From Massilia eurypsychrophila (GTDB taxonomy: Bacteria > Pseudomonadota > Gammaproteobacteria > Burkholderiales > Burkholderiaceae_D), in NCBI RefSeq assembly GCF_002760655.1, contig NZ_PDOC01000012.1:62001-126000 (forward strand): a stretch of DNA of 64,000 bases, given 5' to 3'. Below the pieces are notes generated by a model, which saw only the letters and a list, made by a program, of their open reading frames with translations, was not told the DNA's origin and did no database searches. Shown in pieces: positions 42,313 through 52,219 of this stretch; positions within the stretch are counted from its first letter, which is position 1; each line of letters starts with the position of its first letter. Position numbers and translations under genes: made by a program.

Positions 42313-43347
42313 ATGGGAGACATGGTGGTGGTCCGCAAGGAGGGCCTGTATTGCGTTCCCGGTCAATTTTATATCGACCCGTGGCGACCCGTCGACCGCG
42401 CCGTGATCACGCACGCCCATGGTGACCATGCGCGGGTAGGCCACGGTCATTACCTGTCGGCCGCCTCTGGCGTCGGCGTGCTCAAGTCGCGCCTCGGCCA
42501 GGACATCCATATCGACGGCATCGAATACGGCGCCAGCGTCGAGCACAATGGCGTAAGGATTTCGCTGCACCCGGCCGGCCACGTGCTCGGTTCGGCCCAG
42601 GTGCGCATGGAACACAAGGGCGAAGTGTGGGTGGCGTCGGGCGACTACAAGGTCGAGCCGGACCGCACCTGCGTGCCGTTCGAGCCGGTGCGCTGCGATA
42701 CCTTCATTACCGAATCTACTTTTGGGCTGCCGATCTACCGTTGGGAGAGCGAGCAGTCGATCTTCGACGACATCAACGGCTGGTGGCGCAAGAACGCCGC
42801 CGAGGGACGCTGCAGCGTGGTGTTTGCCTACTCGTTCGGCAAGGCGCAGCGGATCCTGTCAGGGCTCGATCCGACCATCGGTGCCATCATCTGCCACGGC
42901 TCCGCCGAGCCGCTTAACCGCGTCTACCGGGAAGGCGGCGTTGATCTGCCGCCGACCAAAATGGTCACCGACGTCGACAAGGCGGCGCTGAAGACGGCGA
43001 TCGTCATCGCGCCGCCGTCGGCCGGCGGCACCACGTGGATGAAGCGCTTCGGCGACTACAGCGACGCCTTTGCCAGCGGCTGGATGCAGCTGCGCGGCGC
43101 GCGGCGCCGGCGCGGTGTCGACCGCGGCTTCGTGCTGTCGGACCACGCCGACTGGCCGGGCCTGATGACGGCGATCCGCGCCACCGAGGCGCCGCGCGTG
43201 ATCGTCACCCACGGCTCGATTCCGGTGATGGTGCGCTGGCTGCGCCAGGTGGGGCTCGACGCATCGGGCTTCAACACCGAATACGGCGACGACGAAGCCG
43301 ACGAAGTGGTTGCCGCGGACGTGCCGGAGGAGGCGGGCAATGCGTGA
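42313..43347 (+). CDS. Ligase-associated MBL-fold DNA exonuclease
   Basis: A 344-residue metallo-beta-lactamase-fold nuclease of the type encoded with the bacterial ligase/Lhr cluster. Metal ligands appear in VITHAHGDHARVG near residue 35, HPAGHVLGS near 95, SGDYKVEPD near 115 and LSDHADW near 275. Homologues studied in Pseudomonas act as DNA exonuclease (named Exo) in the four-gene Lhr-PE-Lig-Exo set. The ligase gene starts inside its last codons (8-base overlap). Start ATG has AGGGGG upstream. Confidence 0.9.
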   Translation: MGDMVVVRKEGLYCVPGQFYIDPWRPVDRAVITHAHGDHARVGHGHYLSAASGVGVLKSRLGQDIHIDGIEYGASVEHNGVRISLHPAGHVLGSAQVRMEHKGEVWVASGDYKVEPDRTCVPFEPVRCDTFITESTFGLPIYRWESEQSIFDDINGWWRKNAAEGRCSVVFAYSFGKAQRILSGLDPTIGAIICHGSAEPLNRVYREGGVDLPPTKMVTDVDKAALKTAIVIAPPSAGGTTWMKRFGDYSDAFASGWMQLRGARRRRGVDRGFVLSDHADWPGLMTAIRATEAPRVIVTHGSIPVMVRWLRQVGLDASGFNTEYGDDEADEVVAADVPEEAGNA

Positions 43348-44974
43348 ATTTGCCCGCCTGTTCGCCGAACTTGACGAAACCACCGCCACCAATCGCAAGC
43401 TCGACGCGCTGCAGGCCTACTTCGGCAGCGCCGCGCCGGAAAACGCTGCCTGGGCGGTGTATTTTCTGGCCGGCGGCAAGCCGCGCCAGGCGGTGCCGAC
43501 CAAGCTGCTGCGCCAGTACGCGGTCGACTACGCCCAGCTCGACGAATGGCTGTTCGAGGAGTCTTACCAGGCGGTCGGCGACCTGGCCGAAACCATTGCC
43601 CACATCCTGCCGCCGCCCCAGCGCCACAGCGACGTCGGACTGGCAGAGTGGATGCAGGAACGCATCGGGCCGTTGCGCGGCGCCGACCCGGCCGTTATCC
43701 GCGAGGCGCTGTTTACATACTGGAACGAACTCGATACGCGTGAACGGTTTTTGCTGACGAAACTGATCGGCGGCGGCTTTCGGGTCGGCGTCTCGCGCCT
43801 GCTGGTTACCCGCGCGCTGTCGACCATCGCCGCCGTCGACAGCAAGCTCATTGCGCAGCGGCTGATGGGCTGGACCGACGGCAGCGTGCGGCCCACCGCA
43901 GCCGGCTTCCTGCAACTGATCGCAGCGCCGTCGGACGACGAGCACAAGCTGCGCGGCGGCCAGCCGTATCCGTTCTTCCTGGCGCACCAGCTGCAGGGCG
44001 AACCGGCGGCGCTGGGCGACGTCGCCGACTGGCAGGTCGAGTGGAAGTACGACGGCATCCGCGCCCAGCTGGTGCGCCGCGGCGGCCAGAACTACCTGTG
44101 GTCGCGCGGCGAAGACCTGATCACCGAGCGCTTTCCCGAACTGGCCGCGCTGCGCCTGCCCGAGGGCACGGTGGTCGACGGTGAGGTGCTGATCTGGAAC
44201 GACGGTGTGCCGGCACCGTTCGCCGACCTGCAAAAGCGCATCGGCCGCAAGACCTTGTCTGCCAAGCTGCTGGCCGAACTGCCCGCCGTGCTGGTCGCCT
44301 ACGACCTGCTCGAAGAAGGCGGCGTCGACCTGCGCGCCGTGCCGCAGTGCGAGCGGCGCAACCTGCTCGAAGCGCTGGTCGGCCAGGTCGGCCAGGAACA
44401 GCTGCGCATTTCGCCGCTGGTCGAAGCCGACGGCTGGGAACAGCTGGCGCAGGTGCGCACCGAGTCACGCGCACGCGGCGTCGAGGGGATGATGGTCAAG
44501 GCCAGGGCGGCGCAATATGGCGTCGGCCGCACCAAGGACGTCGGCACCTGGTGGAAATGGAAGATCGACCCTTACACCATCGACGCGGTGCTGATTTATG
44601 CGCAGGCCGGCCATGGCCGCCGCGCCTCGCTCTACACCGACTACACCTTCGCCGTATGGGACCTGGACGAGACGGGCGAGCGCAAGCTGGTGCCGTTCGC
44701 CAAAGCCTACTCTGGACTGACCGACGCCGAGATCGCGGTGGTCGACTCGGCCATCCGCAAGACCACGGTCGAAAAATTCGGCCCGGTGCGCAGCGTGCGC
44801 CCGACCATGGTCTTTGAGATCGGCTTCGAGGGCATCGCGCTGTCGAGCCGGCACAAGGCGGGCATCGCGGTGCGCTTTCCGCGCATTCTGCGCAAGCGTG
44901 ACGACAAGACCGTCGACGACGCCGATTCGCTCGATACGCTCAAAGGCCTGCTGGCCGCGGCGGTCTGCGGGTGA
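43340..44974 (+). CDS. ATP-dependent DNA ligase (ligase-cluster type)
   Basis: A 544-residue ATP-dependent DNA ligase. An N-terminal DNA-binding region (to 210) precedes the nucleotidyltransferase core with adenylated Lys236 in [10 protein letters not shown], motif III (VVDGEVLIW), motif IIIa (LVAYDLLEE), motif IV (EGMMVKA) and motif V (WWKWKIDP). An OB fold ends the protein. No LigD polymerase or nuclease part is present. ATG at 43340 follows GGAGGAGG; the stop overlaps the next start GTG (GTGA at 44971-44974). Acts with the neighbouring Lhr, Exo and PdeM proteins. Confidence 0.92.
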   Translation: MREFARLFAELDETTATNRKLDALQAYFGSAAPENAAWAVYFLAGGKPRQAVPTKLLRQYAVDYAQLDEWLFEESYQAVGDLAETIAHILPPPQRHSDVGLAEWMQERIGPLRGADPAVIREALFTYWNELDTRERFLLTKLIGGGFRVGVSRLLVTRALSTIAAVDSKLIAQRLMGWTDGSVRPTAAGFLQLIAAPSDDEHKLRGGQPYPFFLAHQLQGEPAALGDVADWQVEWKYDGIRAQLVRRGGQNYLWSRGEDLITERFPELAALRLPEGTVVDGEVLIWNDGVPAPFADLQKRIGRKTLSAKLLAELPAVLVAYDLLEEGGVDLRAVPQCERRNLLEALVGQVGQEQLRISPLVEADGWEQLAQVRTESRARGVEGMMVKARAAQYGVGRTKDVGTWWKWKIDPYTIDAVLIYAQAGHGRRASLYTDYTFAVWDLDETGERKLVPFAKAYSGLTDAEIAVVDSAIRKTTVEKFGPVRSVRPTMVFEIGFEGIALSSRHKAGIAVRFPRILRKRDDKTVDDADSLDTLKGLLAAAVCG

Positions 44975-47433
44975 GCAAGAGCCAGATGGCGGTGACGGTC
45001 GATGCCTGGTTCGCCGGGCGCGGATGGAAGGTGTTCCCGTTCCAGCGCGCCGTCTGGCGCGCCGCGCTGGCCGGCGAATCGGGCCTGCTGCATGCCAATA
45101 CCGGCTCCGGCAAGACGTATGCGGTGTGGATCGCCGCCCTGATGCGCGGCGCCCTCGTCAAGCGCCGCAAGAGCAGCGGCTTGCGGGTGCTGTGGATCAC
45201 GCCGATGCGCGCGCTTGCCGCCGACACGCAGCGCGCGCTGGAAGAATCAGCCGCCGCGCTCTCGCCCGGGTGGACCGTCGGCGCGCGCACCGGCGACACC
45301 ACCTCGGCCGAGCGCGCGCGCCAGGCGCGCAAGCTGCCGTCGGCCCTGATCACCACGCCCGAGAGCCTGTCGCTGCTGCTGTCGCACGCCGCCGCCAAAG
45401 AGCAGTTCGCGGGTCTGGACATGATCATCATCGACGAATGGCACGAACTGATGGGCAGCAAGCGCGGCGTCCAGGTGCAGCTGGCGCTGGCGCGGCTGCG
45501 CCACTGGAATCCCGAACTGGTGGTGTGGGCGTTGTCGGCGACGATGGGCAACCTGGCGCAGGCGCGCGAAGTGCTGCTCGGCGTTGGGCAGGGCGTGCTG
45601 GTCGAGGGAGACCTGCGCAAGCAGATCGTCGTCGACTCGCTGGTGCCGGCCAATGTGTCGCGATTTCCGTGGGGCGGCCACCTCGGCATCCAGATGCTGA
45701 TGCCGGTGATCGACGAGATCGAGCAGTTCAACGCGACGCTGGTGTTTACCAACACGCGTTCGCAGTCCGAGCTGTGGTACCAGAACATCCTCGAGGCCCG
45801 TCCCGACTGGGCCGGCCTGATCGCGCTGCATCACGGCTCGCTTGACCGCGCGGTGCGCGACTGGGTCGAGATGGGACTCAAGAAGGGCGAGCTGAAAGCG
45901 GTGATCTGCACCGCCAGCCTCGATCTCGGCGTCGATTTCCTGCCCGTCGAGCGGGTACTGCAAATCGGCAGCGCCAAGGGCATCGCGCGCCTGCTGCAGC
46001 GGGCCGGGCGCAGCGGCCACGCGCCCGGCCGGGTCTCGCGCGTGACCCTGGTGCCGACCAATAGCCTCGAACTGCTGGAGGCGGCCGGCGCCAAGGAAGC
46101 GGTGGCGTCGCGCCGCATCGAGGCACGCCTGGTGCCGAACAAGCCGTTCGACGTGCTGGTGCAGCACCTGGTGACGGTGGCGCTGGGCGGCGGCTTTCGC
46201 TCCGAGCAGCTGCTGGCCGAAGTGCGCGGCGCCTGGTCGTATCGTCACCTCACCGACGAGGAATGGCAGTGGGCGCTCGACTTCGTCGCCCGCGGCGGCC
46301 AGAGCCTGACGGTGTATCCCGAATACCAGCGCGTGCTGCCCGACGAGGAGGGCGTGTTCCGCGTGCCCGACGTGGCGATCGGCCGCCGCCACCGCATGGG
46401 CATCGGCACCATCGTTTCCGATTCGAGCGTGCAGGTCAAATACATGTCGGGCGGGCGCATTGGCAGTGTCGAGGAGTCGTTCGTCGGGCGCATGAAGGCG
46501 GGCGACCATTTCATCTTCGGCGGCAAGAGCCTCGAATTCGTCCGGCTGCACGAGATGACCGCGTTCGTCAAGCGCGCCACCGGCAAGAAGGGCGCGGTGA
46601 CGCGCTGGATGGGCGCCAAGATGCCGCTGTCGTCGGAGCTCGCACACGCCGCCCTCGAGCAGCTGCGCCGCGCCGCCGAGGGCCAGTTCGTCGGCCCCGA
46701 GATGGAGGCGCTGCGCCCGCTGATCGAGATCCAGCAGCGCTGGTCGGTACTGCCGACGACCGAAGTGTTTGTCATCGAGGCGATGAAAAGCCGCGAAGGC
46801 CATCACCTGTTCGTCTATCCCTTCGCCGGCCGCTCGGTCCACATGGGCCTGGCGTCCTTGCTGGCCTACCGCGTCGGCCGGCTGCAGCCGATCACTTTTT
46901 CGATCGCCATCAACGACTACGGCTTCGAACTGCTGGCCGCCGAGCCGGTCGACTGGAAGACGCTGTTCGCCGGCGCCACCGGCGCCGAGGTGGGGCTGCT
47001 CAGTACCGAGCGCCTGCTCGAGGACGTGCTCGAAAGCCTGAACGCGACCCAGTTGTCGCAGCAGCGCTTTCGCGAGGTGGCGCGCATTGCCGGGCTGGTG
47101 TTCCAGGGGTATCCGGGCCAGCCGAAAAGCGCGCGTCAGGTGCAGGCGTCGTCGTCGCTGTTTTTCGAAGTCTTCCGCAAGCACGATGCCGGCAACCTGC
47201 TGCTGACGCAGGCGCAGCGCGAAGTGATGGAGCAGGAACTCGAACTGACGCGCCTGCGCGACACGCTCGCCGAGCTGCACGCGCGCCGCGTCGCCTATTG
47301 CGACGTCAAGCGCGCCACGCCGTTCGGCTTCGCGCTGATGGTCGAGCGCTTCCGCGAAAAGGTCACCACCGAAAAACTGTCGGACCGGGTGGCACGGATG
47401 GTGCGCGAGCTTGAAAAGGCGGCCCAGCCGTGA
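44971..47433 (+). CDS. Ligase-associated Lhr-core DEXH-box DNA helicase
   Basis: An 820-residue superfamily 2 helicase. Walker A reads ANTGSGKTY (near residue 44), motif [10 protein letters not shown] (DEXH with W), and C-terminal RecA lobe with ASLDLGVDF and [11 protein letters not shown]. It corresponds to the helicase core of Lhr, including WH and Lhr-specific C domain, without the long extra domain of mycobacterial Lhr (about 1,500 residues). Start is GTG in a GTGA overlap with the ligase stop; the last bases overlap the PdeM gene. Lhr-core proteins unwind RNA:DNA hybrids and DNA 3'-5' in characterised relatives. Confidence 0.93.
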   Translation: MSKSQMAVTVDAWFAGRGWKVFPFQRAVWRAALAGESGLLHANTGSGKTYAVWIAALMRGALVKRRKSSGLRVLWITPMRALAADTQRALEESAAALSPGWTVGARTGDTTSAERARQARKLPSALITTPESLSLLLSHAAAKEQFAGLDMIIIDEWHELMGSKRGVQVQLALARLRHWNPELVVWALSATMGNLAQAREVLLGVGQGVLVEGDLRKQIVVDSLVPANVSRFPWGGHLGIQMLMPVIDEIEQFNATLVFTNTRSQSELWYQNILEARPDWAGLIALHHGSLDRAVRDWVEMGLKKGELKAVICTASLDLGVDFLPVERVLQIGSAKGIARLLQRAGRSGHAPGRVSRVTLVPTNSLELLEAAGAKEAVASRRIEARLVPNKPFDVLVQHLVTVALGGGFRSEQLLAEVRGAWSYRHLTDEEWQWALDFVARGGQSLTVYPEYQRVLPDEEGVFRVPDVAIGRRHRMGIGTIVSDSSVQVKYMSGGRIGSVEESFVGRMKAGDHFIFGGKSLEFVRLHEMTAFVKRATGKKGAVTRWMGAKMPLSSELAHAALEQLRRAAEGQFVGPEMEALRPLIEIQQRWSVLPTTEVFVIEAMKSREGHHLFVYPFAGRSVHMGLASLLAYRVGRLQPITFSIAINDYGFELLAAEPVDWKTLFAGATGAEVGLLSTERLLEDVLESLNATQLSQQRFREVARIAGLVFQGYPGQPKSARQVQASSSLFFEVFRKHDAGNLLLTQAQREVMEQELELTRLRDTLAELHARRVAYCDVKRATPFGFALMVERFREKVTTEKLSDRVARMVRELEKAAQP

Positions 47434-48080
47434 CCGCGCGCGAAGTGCTCGTCGCCGGCGAGACGCTGCTGCTGCTGGCGCAGAAAGCGCTGTACTGGCC
47501 GGCGCGCAAAATGCTGATCGTCGCCGATATCCACTTCGGAAAAGCGGCGTCGTTCCGCGCGCTCGGCGTGCCGGTGCCGCGCGGGACCACCAGCCAGAAC
47601 CTGGCCGCGCTGGACGCCCTGATGGCCGCGCACGATGTCGGGCACATCACCTTCCTCGGCGACTTCCTGCACGCGCGCGCGGCCCATGCGACGGCGACGG
47701 TGGCGGCGATGCTGGCCTGGCGCTTGCGCCACCCATCGCTCAAACTCACGCTGGTGCGCGGCAACCACGACCGCCACGCCGGCGACCCGGCCGCTTCCAT
47801 GATGATCGGCTTGGTCGACGAGCCGCATGCGGTGGCGCCGTTCGCGTTCTGCCACCATCCCGATGTCGACACCGCCGGCTACGCGCTGGCCGGGCATATC
47901 CACCCGGCCTTCCTGCTGGCGACCCGCTTCGACGCGTTGCGCCTGCCGTGTTTCGTGGTCGGCCCGCGGCGCATGATCCTGCCCTCGTTTGGCGCCTTTA
48001 CCGGCGGTTTCCTGATCACGCCAGAGGCGGGCGACGCCATTTATGTGACCTCCGGCGAGGCCGTGCACTTAGTGCGCTAG
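47430..48080 (+). CDS. pdeM: Ligase-associated DNA damage response endonuclease PdeM
   Basis: A 216-residue calcineurin-like phosphoesterase that ends the repair cluster. Metal motifs are in order: ADIHFGK near residue 33, LGDFLH near 76, GNHDRH near 108, HHPD near 137 and GHIHP near 151. Relatives in Pseudomonas act as Mn2+-dependent DNA endonuclease or phosphodiesterase. GTG start at 47430 in a GTGA overlap. The whole cluster (recQ, exo, lig, lhr, pdeM) is transcribed together by position. Confidence 0.9.
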   Translation: MTAREVLVAGETLLLLAQKALYWPARKMLIVADIHFGKAASFRALGVPVPRGTTSQNLAALDALMAAHDVGHITFLGDFLHARAAHATATVAAMLAWRLRHPSLKLTLVRGNHDRHAGDPAASMMIGLVDEPHAVAPFAFCHHPDVDTAGYALAGHIHPAFLLATRFDALRLPCFVVGPRRMILPSFGAFTGGFLITPEAGDAIYVTSGEAVHLVR

Positions 48081-48167
48081 CGTACGGACGGCCAAGCGGC
48101 CTCAGCGTAACTTACCCTTACTCGCTGTCAATACTCAGCGCCGCTGTCAAACCTCCAAGGAGAATAT

Positions 48168-49244
48168 ATGAAAACCAAACAAAAACTACTCGCCGGACTG
48201 GTGTCAGTGATTCCGCTGCTGTCCATGACGCTTGCCGCCGCACCGGTGCAGGCCCAGGGCTACAACCCGGTCATCCGCGGCTTCAATGTCGATGAAGTGC
48301 GCCGCATTGTTCCGGGCCAGGAACTCAATTTCGACGTCTACGGCACCCCGGGCGGCCGCGTGGTCCTGCAGATTGCCGGCGCCAACCGCAACCTGCAGCT
48401 GACCGAAACCGAGCCTGGCCAGTATGAAGGCACCTACACCGTCGGCAGCCGCGACCGTATCTCCGCCACCAGCGCTGTGACAGCTAACTTGCGCGTCGGT
48501 AATCAGGTCACCAGTGGCGTGCTGAGCGAATCGCTGGTGCGCGGCGGCCGCTACAATGGCCCACGTCGCGGCGACCTGGCCAGCCTGCCACGCATCGAGC
48601 GCTTCGACGTGCGCGGTACCGAAGACCTGCGTCCAGGTAACGACCTCGACTTCATGCTGCGCGGCACCCCAGGCGCCAAGGTCGACATGACCATCGCCGG
48701 CACCCGCGGCGTGTTCTTCCTGCCGGAAGTGCGCCCAGGCGAGTACGAAGGTTCCTACGTGATTCGCCGCGGCGACCGCATCGCGACGAACACGCCAGTA
48801 ACGGCCAACATGCGCATTAACGGCCGCGTTGCCACCGCGACGCTGGGCAAGCCGCTGCAACTGGTGTCGACCGTGCCGCAGAGCGCGCCACGCGTGGTGC
48901 GCTATTGCAGCAACTGCGCCACCGTCGAAGCGATCAACGTCATTGAAGTCAATGGCGAAGGCAACTACCTCGGCACCGTCGGCGGCGGCGTCGTCGGCGC
49001 CCTGCTCGGTAGCCAGGTCGGTGACGGCAACGGCCGTACGGCAGCGCAAATTGCCGGCGCGCTGGGCGGCGCTTACGTCGGTCGCAACATCGACCGCGCC
49101 AACGCCAAGCAGACCCGTCACTTTGAAGTGGTGATCCGCTTCGCCAACGGCGGCACCCAGACGGTGCAGTATGCCAACGACCCGGGCATGCGCGTCGGCG
49201 AAAAAGTGAAGATCAACGACGGCGTGCTCACGCGCGATAACTGA
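48168..49244 (+). CDS. Secreted glycine-zipper (2TM, SlyB-like) envelope protein with internal duplication
   Basis: A 358-residue exported protein; signal peptide ends APVQAQ. Residues 35-115 and 140-222 are two copies of one domain: both have the form RGFNVDEVRRIVPGQELNF or RFDVRGTEDLRPGNDLDF, a G-P/A-T-P-G turn, then GQYEGTYTV or GEYEGSYVI and T-A-N-R-N/I-G. A SlyB/RcsF-like glycine zipper (GTVGGGVVGALLGSQVGDG) at about 268-310 follows the Cys pair CSNC (245). The C-terminus (VVIRFANGGTQTVQYAND) fits SlyB-type proteins. Possible envelope stability role; the N-terminal duplicated domain is not recognised. Followed by a terminator. Confidence 0.85.
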   Translation: MKTKQKLLAGLVSVIPLLSMTLAAAPVQAQGYNPVIRGFNVDEVRRIVPGQELNFDVYGTPGGRVVLQIAGANRNLQLTETEPGQYEGTYTVGSRDRISATSAVTANLRVGNQVTSGVLSESLVRGGRYNGPRRGDLASLPRIERFDVRGTEDLRPGNDLDFMLRGTPGAKVDMTIAGTRGVFFLPEVRPGEYEGSYVIRRGDRIATNTPVTANMRINGRVATATLGKPLQLVSTVPQSAPRVVRYCSNCATVEAINVIEVNGEGNYLGTVGGGVVGALLGSQVGDGNGRTAAQIAGALGGAYVGRNIDRANAKQTRHFEVVIRFANGGTQTVQYANDPGMRVGEKVKINDGVLTRDN

Positions 49245-49262
49245 TCTGCGTCGTCATCGGTC

Positions 49263-49297
49263 AAAAGCCGGCATCCTTGACGATGCCGGCTTTTTTT
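49263..49297 (+). terminator. Rho-independent terminator of the glycine-zipper gene
   Basis: AAGCCGGCATC at 49265-49275 pairs with GATGCCGGCTT at 49282-49292, loop CTTGAC, followed by seven T residues to 49297. Confidence 0.9.
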
Positions 49298-49311
49298 CGT
49301 CTGTCCAAATG

Positions 49312-49334
49312 AAAAGCCCGCCGGGCGGCGGGCT
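49312..49334 (-). terminator. Terminator of the Crp/Fnr gene
   Basis: AGCCCGCC at 49315-49322 pairs with GGCGGGCT at 49327-49334; on the minus strand the stem is followed by four T residues (49315-49312). It lies 20 bases beyond the stop of the Crp/Fnr gene. Confidence 0.75.
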
Positions 49335-49354
49335 GGGGGCAAACTGGGGGAAGG

Positions 49355-50221
49355 CTAGATTGTGGTGGCCAGCACCTGGTCGTCGCCTGCCGCTTCTTGC
49401 TCCGCCTTCAGCTTGGCGGCGTTGGTCTGCTTGGCACGCGAGCGCGACGGCGGCAACCGGCGCAGCGTCTTGAGCGCCTCGGCATCCTTGATACCGATGG
49501 TGCGCTGGTCGACGGTGATCAGGCCGATCTCGTTGAATGCCGACAGGGTACGGCTGACCGTTTCGAGGGTCAGGCCGAGGTAGCTGCCGATTTCATGGCG
49601 CGTCATGCGCAGGTTAAACAGCTTGCTCGAGTAGCCCATCGCGGCGAAGCGGTCGGCCAGCGACACCAGGAAACGTGCCACCCGGGCCTCGGCGCTGAGG
49701 GCGCCGAGCATGCCGATCATGGCCTGCTCGCGGACCAGTTCGCGGCTCATGACGCCGTACATGACGTTTTCGAGTTCGAGGTGGACGCGGCCAAGCGCGG
49801 TCAGCTTTTTGAACGGCAGCAAGATCAGGTCGCAGTCGGACAAGGCGACCGCTTCCGAGGCGTAATGGCGGGTATGGATGCCGTCGACGCCGAGCATGTC
49901 GCCTTTCATCGGGAAGCTCAGTACCTGCTCATTGCCGAACTCGTCGATGAGCACGGTTTTGAGAAAGCCGGAGTTGACAATGTACAGCGTGTCGAAAGCT
50001 TGTCCGATGGTATGGACGCGCTGCCCAGTCTTGAACTGGACATGCTGGAACAGCAATTCTTCGGTATTCACCGACACCGCGGCGGTGATGTGCAGCAGGT
50101 CGCACACCTCTTTCAGATTGGACCACAGGCGGCCCTGACGTTGGCGGCCAGCTTCCATTGGAGAGGAATGCATGGTCGACGAAGAATTCGGACGTGGTTC
50201 TGACGTTTGCGTAGACATCAT
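49355..50221 (-). CDS. Crp/Fnr-family transcriptional regulator without FNR cluster cysteines
   Basis: A Crp/Fnr regulator of 288 residues from the ATG at 50221. A cyclic-nucleotide-binding-like beta-roll at about 50-165 (IYIVNSGFLKTVLIDEFGNE; FPMKGDMLGVDG) is followed by a dimer helix and an FNR-like winged helix: MTRHEIGSYLGLTLETVSRTL near residue 215, matching the recognition helix E--SR of FNR. The N-terminus has only one Cys (EVCDLL), so no FNR-type [4Fe-4S] cluster is possible. The upstream ATG at 50233 lacks a ribosome site, whereas GGAG lies 6 bases before 50221. Basic C-terminal tail (SRSRAKQTNAAKLKAE) is unusual. Lies near a response regulator and UspA, so redox or stress control is suggested. 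Confidence 0.88.
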   Translation of the reverse strand: MMSTQTSEPRPNSSSTMHSSPMEAGRQRQGRLWSNLKEVCDLLHITAAVSVNTEELLFQHVQFKTGQRVHTIGQAFDTLYIVNSGFLKTVLIDEFGNEQVLSFPMKGDMLGVDGIHTRHYASEAVALSDCDLILLPFKKLTALGRVHLELENVMYGVMSRELVREQAMIGMLGALSAEARVARFLVSLADRFAAMGYSSKLFNLRMTRHEIGSYLGLTLETVSRTLSAFNEIGLITVDQRTIGIKDAEALKTLRRLPPSRSRAKQTNAAKLKAEQEAAGDDQVLATTI

Positions 50222-50607
50222 TCTCATCTCCATGTGAAGTAACTTTTAGTGCTGCGGGCGATCACAGGTGCGAACAACGATCTGTGACTGCCTGACCGGT
50301 GCTTCATCAGTGATGGAACAGCGCGCTGGGCCAAACTCACGGTGAATGAAAATTCTCGCGAGAAAGTCGGATCGCTGGATTTAGTATGCCAACACGAGTC
50401 CGTCATTGATATCAGCGAACGCTGAATCTAGCAGTAGGAGGCGGCGCGACATTGTAGGAAGAGTCTTACGTTGAGGGACGGGTGCCAGAGGAGAGAGTGC
50501 ACTTACCGTAGAGATGTGAACTAGATGCCGCAGAGACCGGTCGTCGAACCAAAGTGACGCATATCGGCACAAAACGATGGCGCCGATGTCTAAATCTTTT
50601 CGCCCAC
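50222..50607. other. Intergenic region between regulators, with palindrome
   Basis: No gene. A perfect 12-bp palindrome TTCTCGCGAGAA lies at 50353-50364, about 130 bases upstream of the Crp/Fnr gene. No recognisable small RNA or FNR box (TTGAT-N4-ATCAA) was found. Confidence 0.5.
50353..50364. promoter_or_regulatory. 12-bp perfect palindrome upstream of Crp/Fnr gene
   Basis: TTCTCGCGAGAA reads the same on both strands. Its place in the leader region of an autoregulated-type gene makes it a candidate operator, but the binding protein is unknown. Confidence 0.35.
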
Positions 50608-51252
50608 TCAAGTCTTGAATGGCGACAGTAGCCTGTGCGCCACAGCGTACTGCACCATTTCCGACAGCGACGTCATCCCCATCTTCTGCATGATGCGCGT
50701 CTTGTGGGTGCTGACCGTCTTCACCGACAGGTGCAGGCTATTGGCGATCTCGGTAATCGACTTGCCGCCCACCAGCAGTGAAAACACTTCGAACTCGCGG
50801 TCCGACAACTGCTTGTGCAGCAGTTGCTCGTTCGGCGTCATGATGTTCAGCGCCAGTTGCTCGGCCACCTCGGTACTGATGTACGGCCGGCCGGACGCGA
50901 CCTTGCGGATCGCGCCGACCAGCTGGGTGCCCGCGCTTTCCTTGGTCAGGTAGCCCTGGGCGCCGGCGCGGATCGCCCGTACCGCATATTGTTCTTCTTC
51001 GTGCATGGTGAGGATCAGGATCGCCAGCTTGGGCGCTTCGCTGCGGATCTGGCGGATCAGGTCGACGCCGCTGCGCCCCGGCATCGACAGGTCGAGCAGC
51101 AGCAGGTCGAAGCCGCCCTGGCGAACATGCGACAGCACTTCGAAGCCGTTGATGGCCTCGCCGACGATATCGATGTCGACGGCGCCATCGAGGATGCGCT
51201 TGAGTCCTTCGCGCATGATCGTGTGGTCGTCAGCGATGACAATGCGAATCAT
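50608..51252 (-). CDS. NarL/FixJ-family response regulator
   Basis: A 214-residue DNA-binding response regulator. Receiver domain residues 1-120 have acidic pocket Asp8, Asp9 and phospho-acceptor Asp54 (LLLLDLSMPGRSG), Thr/Lys switch positions in LILTMHEE and YLTKES. The LuxR/NarL HTH begins near 150 (LSDREFEVFSLLVGG; SITEIANSLHLSVKTVSTHK). Start ATG at 51252 was taken because family N-terminus MIRIVIADDH begins there. No kinase gene is adjacent, so it is an orphan in this window. Transcribed with or just after UspA, 125 bases downstream. Confidence 0.92.
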   Translation of the reverse strand: MIRIVIADDHTIMREGLKRILDGAVDIDIVGEAINGFEVLSHVRQGGFDLLLLDLSMPGRSGVDLIRQIRSEAPKLAILILTMHEEEQYAVRAIRAGAQGYLTKESAGTQLVGAIRKVASGRPYISTEVAEQLALNIMTPNEQLLHKQLSDREFEVFSLLVGGKSITEIANSLHLSVKTVSTHKTRIMQKMGMTSLSEMVQYAVAHRLLSPFKT

Positions 51253-51376
51253 AGGTCGCCATTTTGCAAGGTGAATAAAACCGCGAAATCCGGAGGTGGC
51301 GTATTGACAAGCGTAAGTCCAGGTTGCATGGTGCGCAATATGGATACTGATAGGTTGACGAAACAACATTATTGGA

Positions 51377-51841
51377 CTATGCCGCCGGTTCCTGGATCAG
51401 GCGATGCACCAGCACCGGCTTTAACGTGTGCGACAACACCTTGTTAGTGACGCTGCCCAGCAACAGCTGGCCCCAGCCGCTGCGTCCGTGCGACCCCATG
51501 AAAATCAGGTCGCAGTTGTGCTTGTCAGCAATTTCGACGATCTTCAGCGCCGGCGAATCGGCAAAGGCGGTGACGGCGCTGTGTTTCAGTCCTGCCTGTT
51601 CGGCGGCGCGCATGATGGGCCCGGTATGTTCCTCGCCGGTGCGGATCATCGTCTCGACATATTCCTCTTCGAGCGGATAGGACGGCGGGATGATCTCGAC
51701 GTACACCGGATATTGATATTCGGCGGCGACGTACAGCGCCATCACCTCGGCGCCCATCTGCCGGGCGAAGGCGACGCCGGCGCAGGCGGTCTGTTTCGAT
51801 ACGGCGGAGCCGTCAGTGGTGATCAGGATTTTCCGGTACAT
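51377..51841 (-). CDS. Universal stress protein UspA-family
   Basis: A 154-residue UspA-fold protein from the ATG at 51841 (GGAG 8 bases upstream; the ORF also has an earlier start at 51859). The ATP-binding motif G-X2-G-X9-G-(S/T) is visible as MGSHGRSGWGQLLLGSVTN near residues 120-138, preceded by a TTDGS start segment. It is likely an ATP-binding stress protein. Encoded upstream of the NarL-type regulator on the same strand. Confidence 0.92.
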   Translation of the reverse strand: MYRKILITTDGSAVSKQTACAGVAFARQMGAEVMALYVAAEYQYPVYVEIIPPSYPLEEEYVETMIRTGEEHTGPIMRAAEQAGLKHSAVTAFADSPALKIVEIADKHNCDLIFMGSHGRSGWGQLLLGSVTNKVLSHTLKPVLVHRLIQEPAA

Positions 51842-52219
51842 GGTCAGCATCTCCGACAAAGCCGTCTTATTCTCTATTGTAGTAGGCGTTGCGACTATTG
51901 TAAGAACAAACCCGTTTGATCTTGCTCAAATGCTCATCAGTACGGAACGCATCCTGCCTTGCCGCGCGAAGGTTAAGGTAACGGAATACAACACTTGCTC
52001 ATCGAAAAGTGTGGGTAAACGCCGATTTGATTAACTTTTGGATAAGTTTCCTCACTCAATTCAGTTGCTTCGTGGTGAAAGATTTACCAACGGCAACTAC
52101 GCTGCTAAACTCGTGGCATCGCGACGTTTTCGTTGCATTGCTATGCCGAGAGCCCGCACAGCATCACCCAGACACGCAATTATTCATTGCAAATTAGCAA
52201 ATTATGGAGAAGCAGGGAT
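51842..52219. other. Divergent intergenic region before cheZ
   Basis: No gene seen in 378 bases; composition is AT-rich. A GCCGATTT at 52021-52028 with TCGAAAAG 11 bases upstream (52002-52009) weakly resembles a sigma-28 flagellar promoter (-10 GCCGATAA). That would suit cheZ, but the -35 match is poor. Confidence 0.3.

Noticed and set aside
50233-50233. Crp/Fnr start at the first ATG (50233)
   Set aside because: No ribosome site upstream, while GGAG sits 6 bases before the ATG at 50221.
52002-52028. Sigma-28 promoter for cheZ
   Set aside because: Only the -10 half GCCGATTT is good; the -35 half is a poor match, so it is not listed as a promoter feature.
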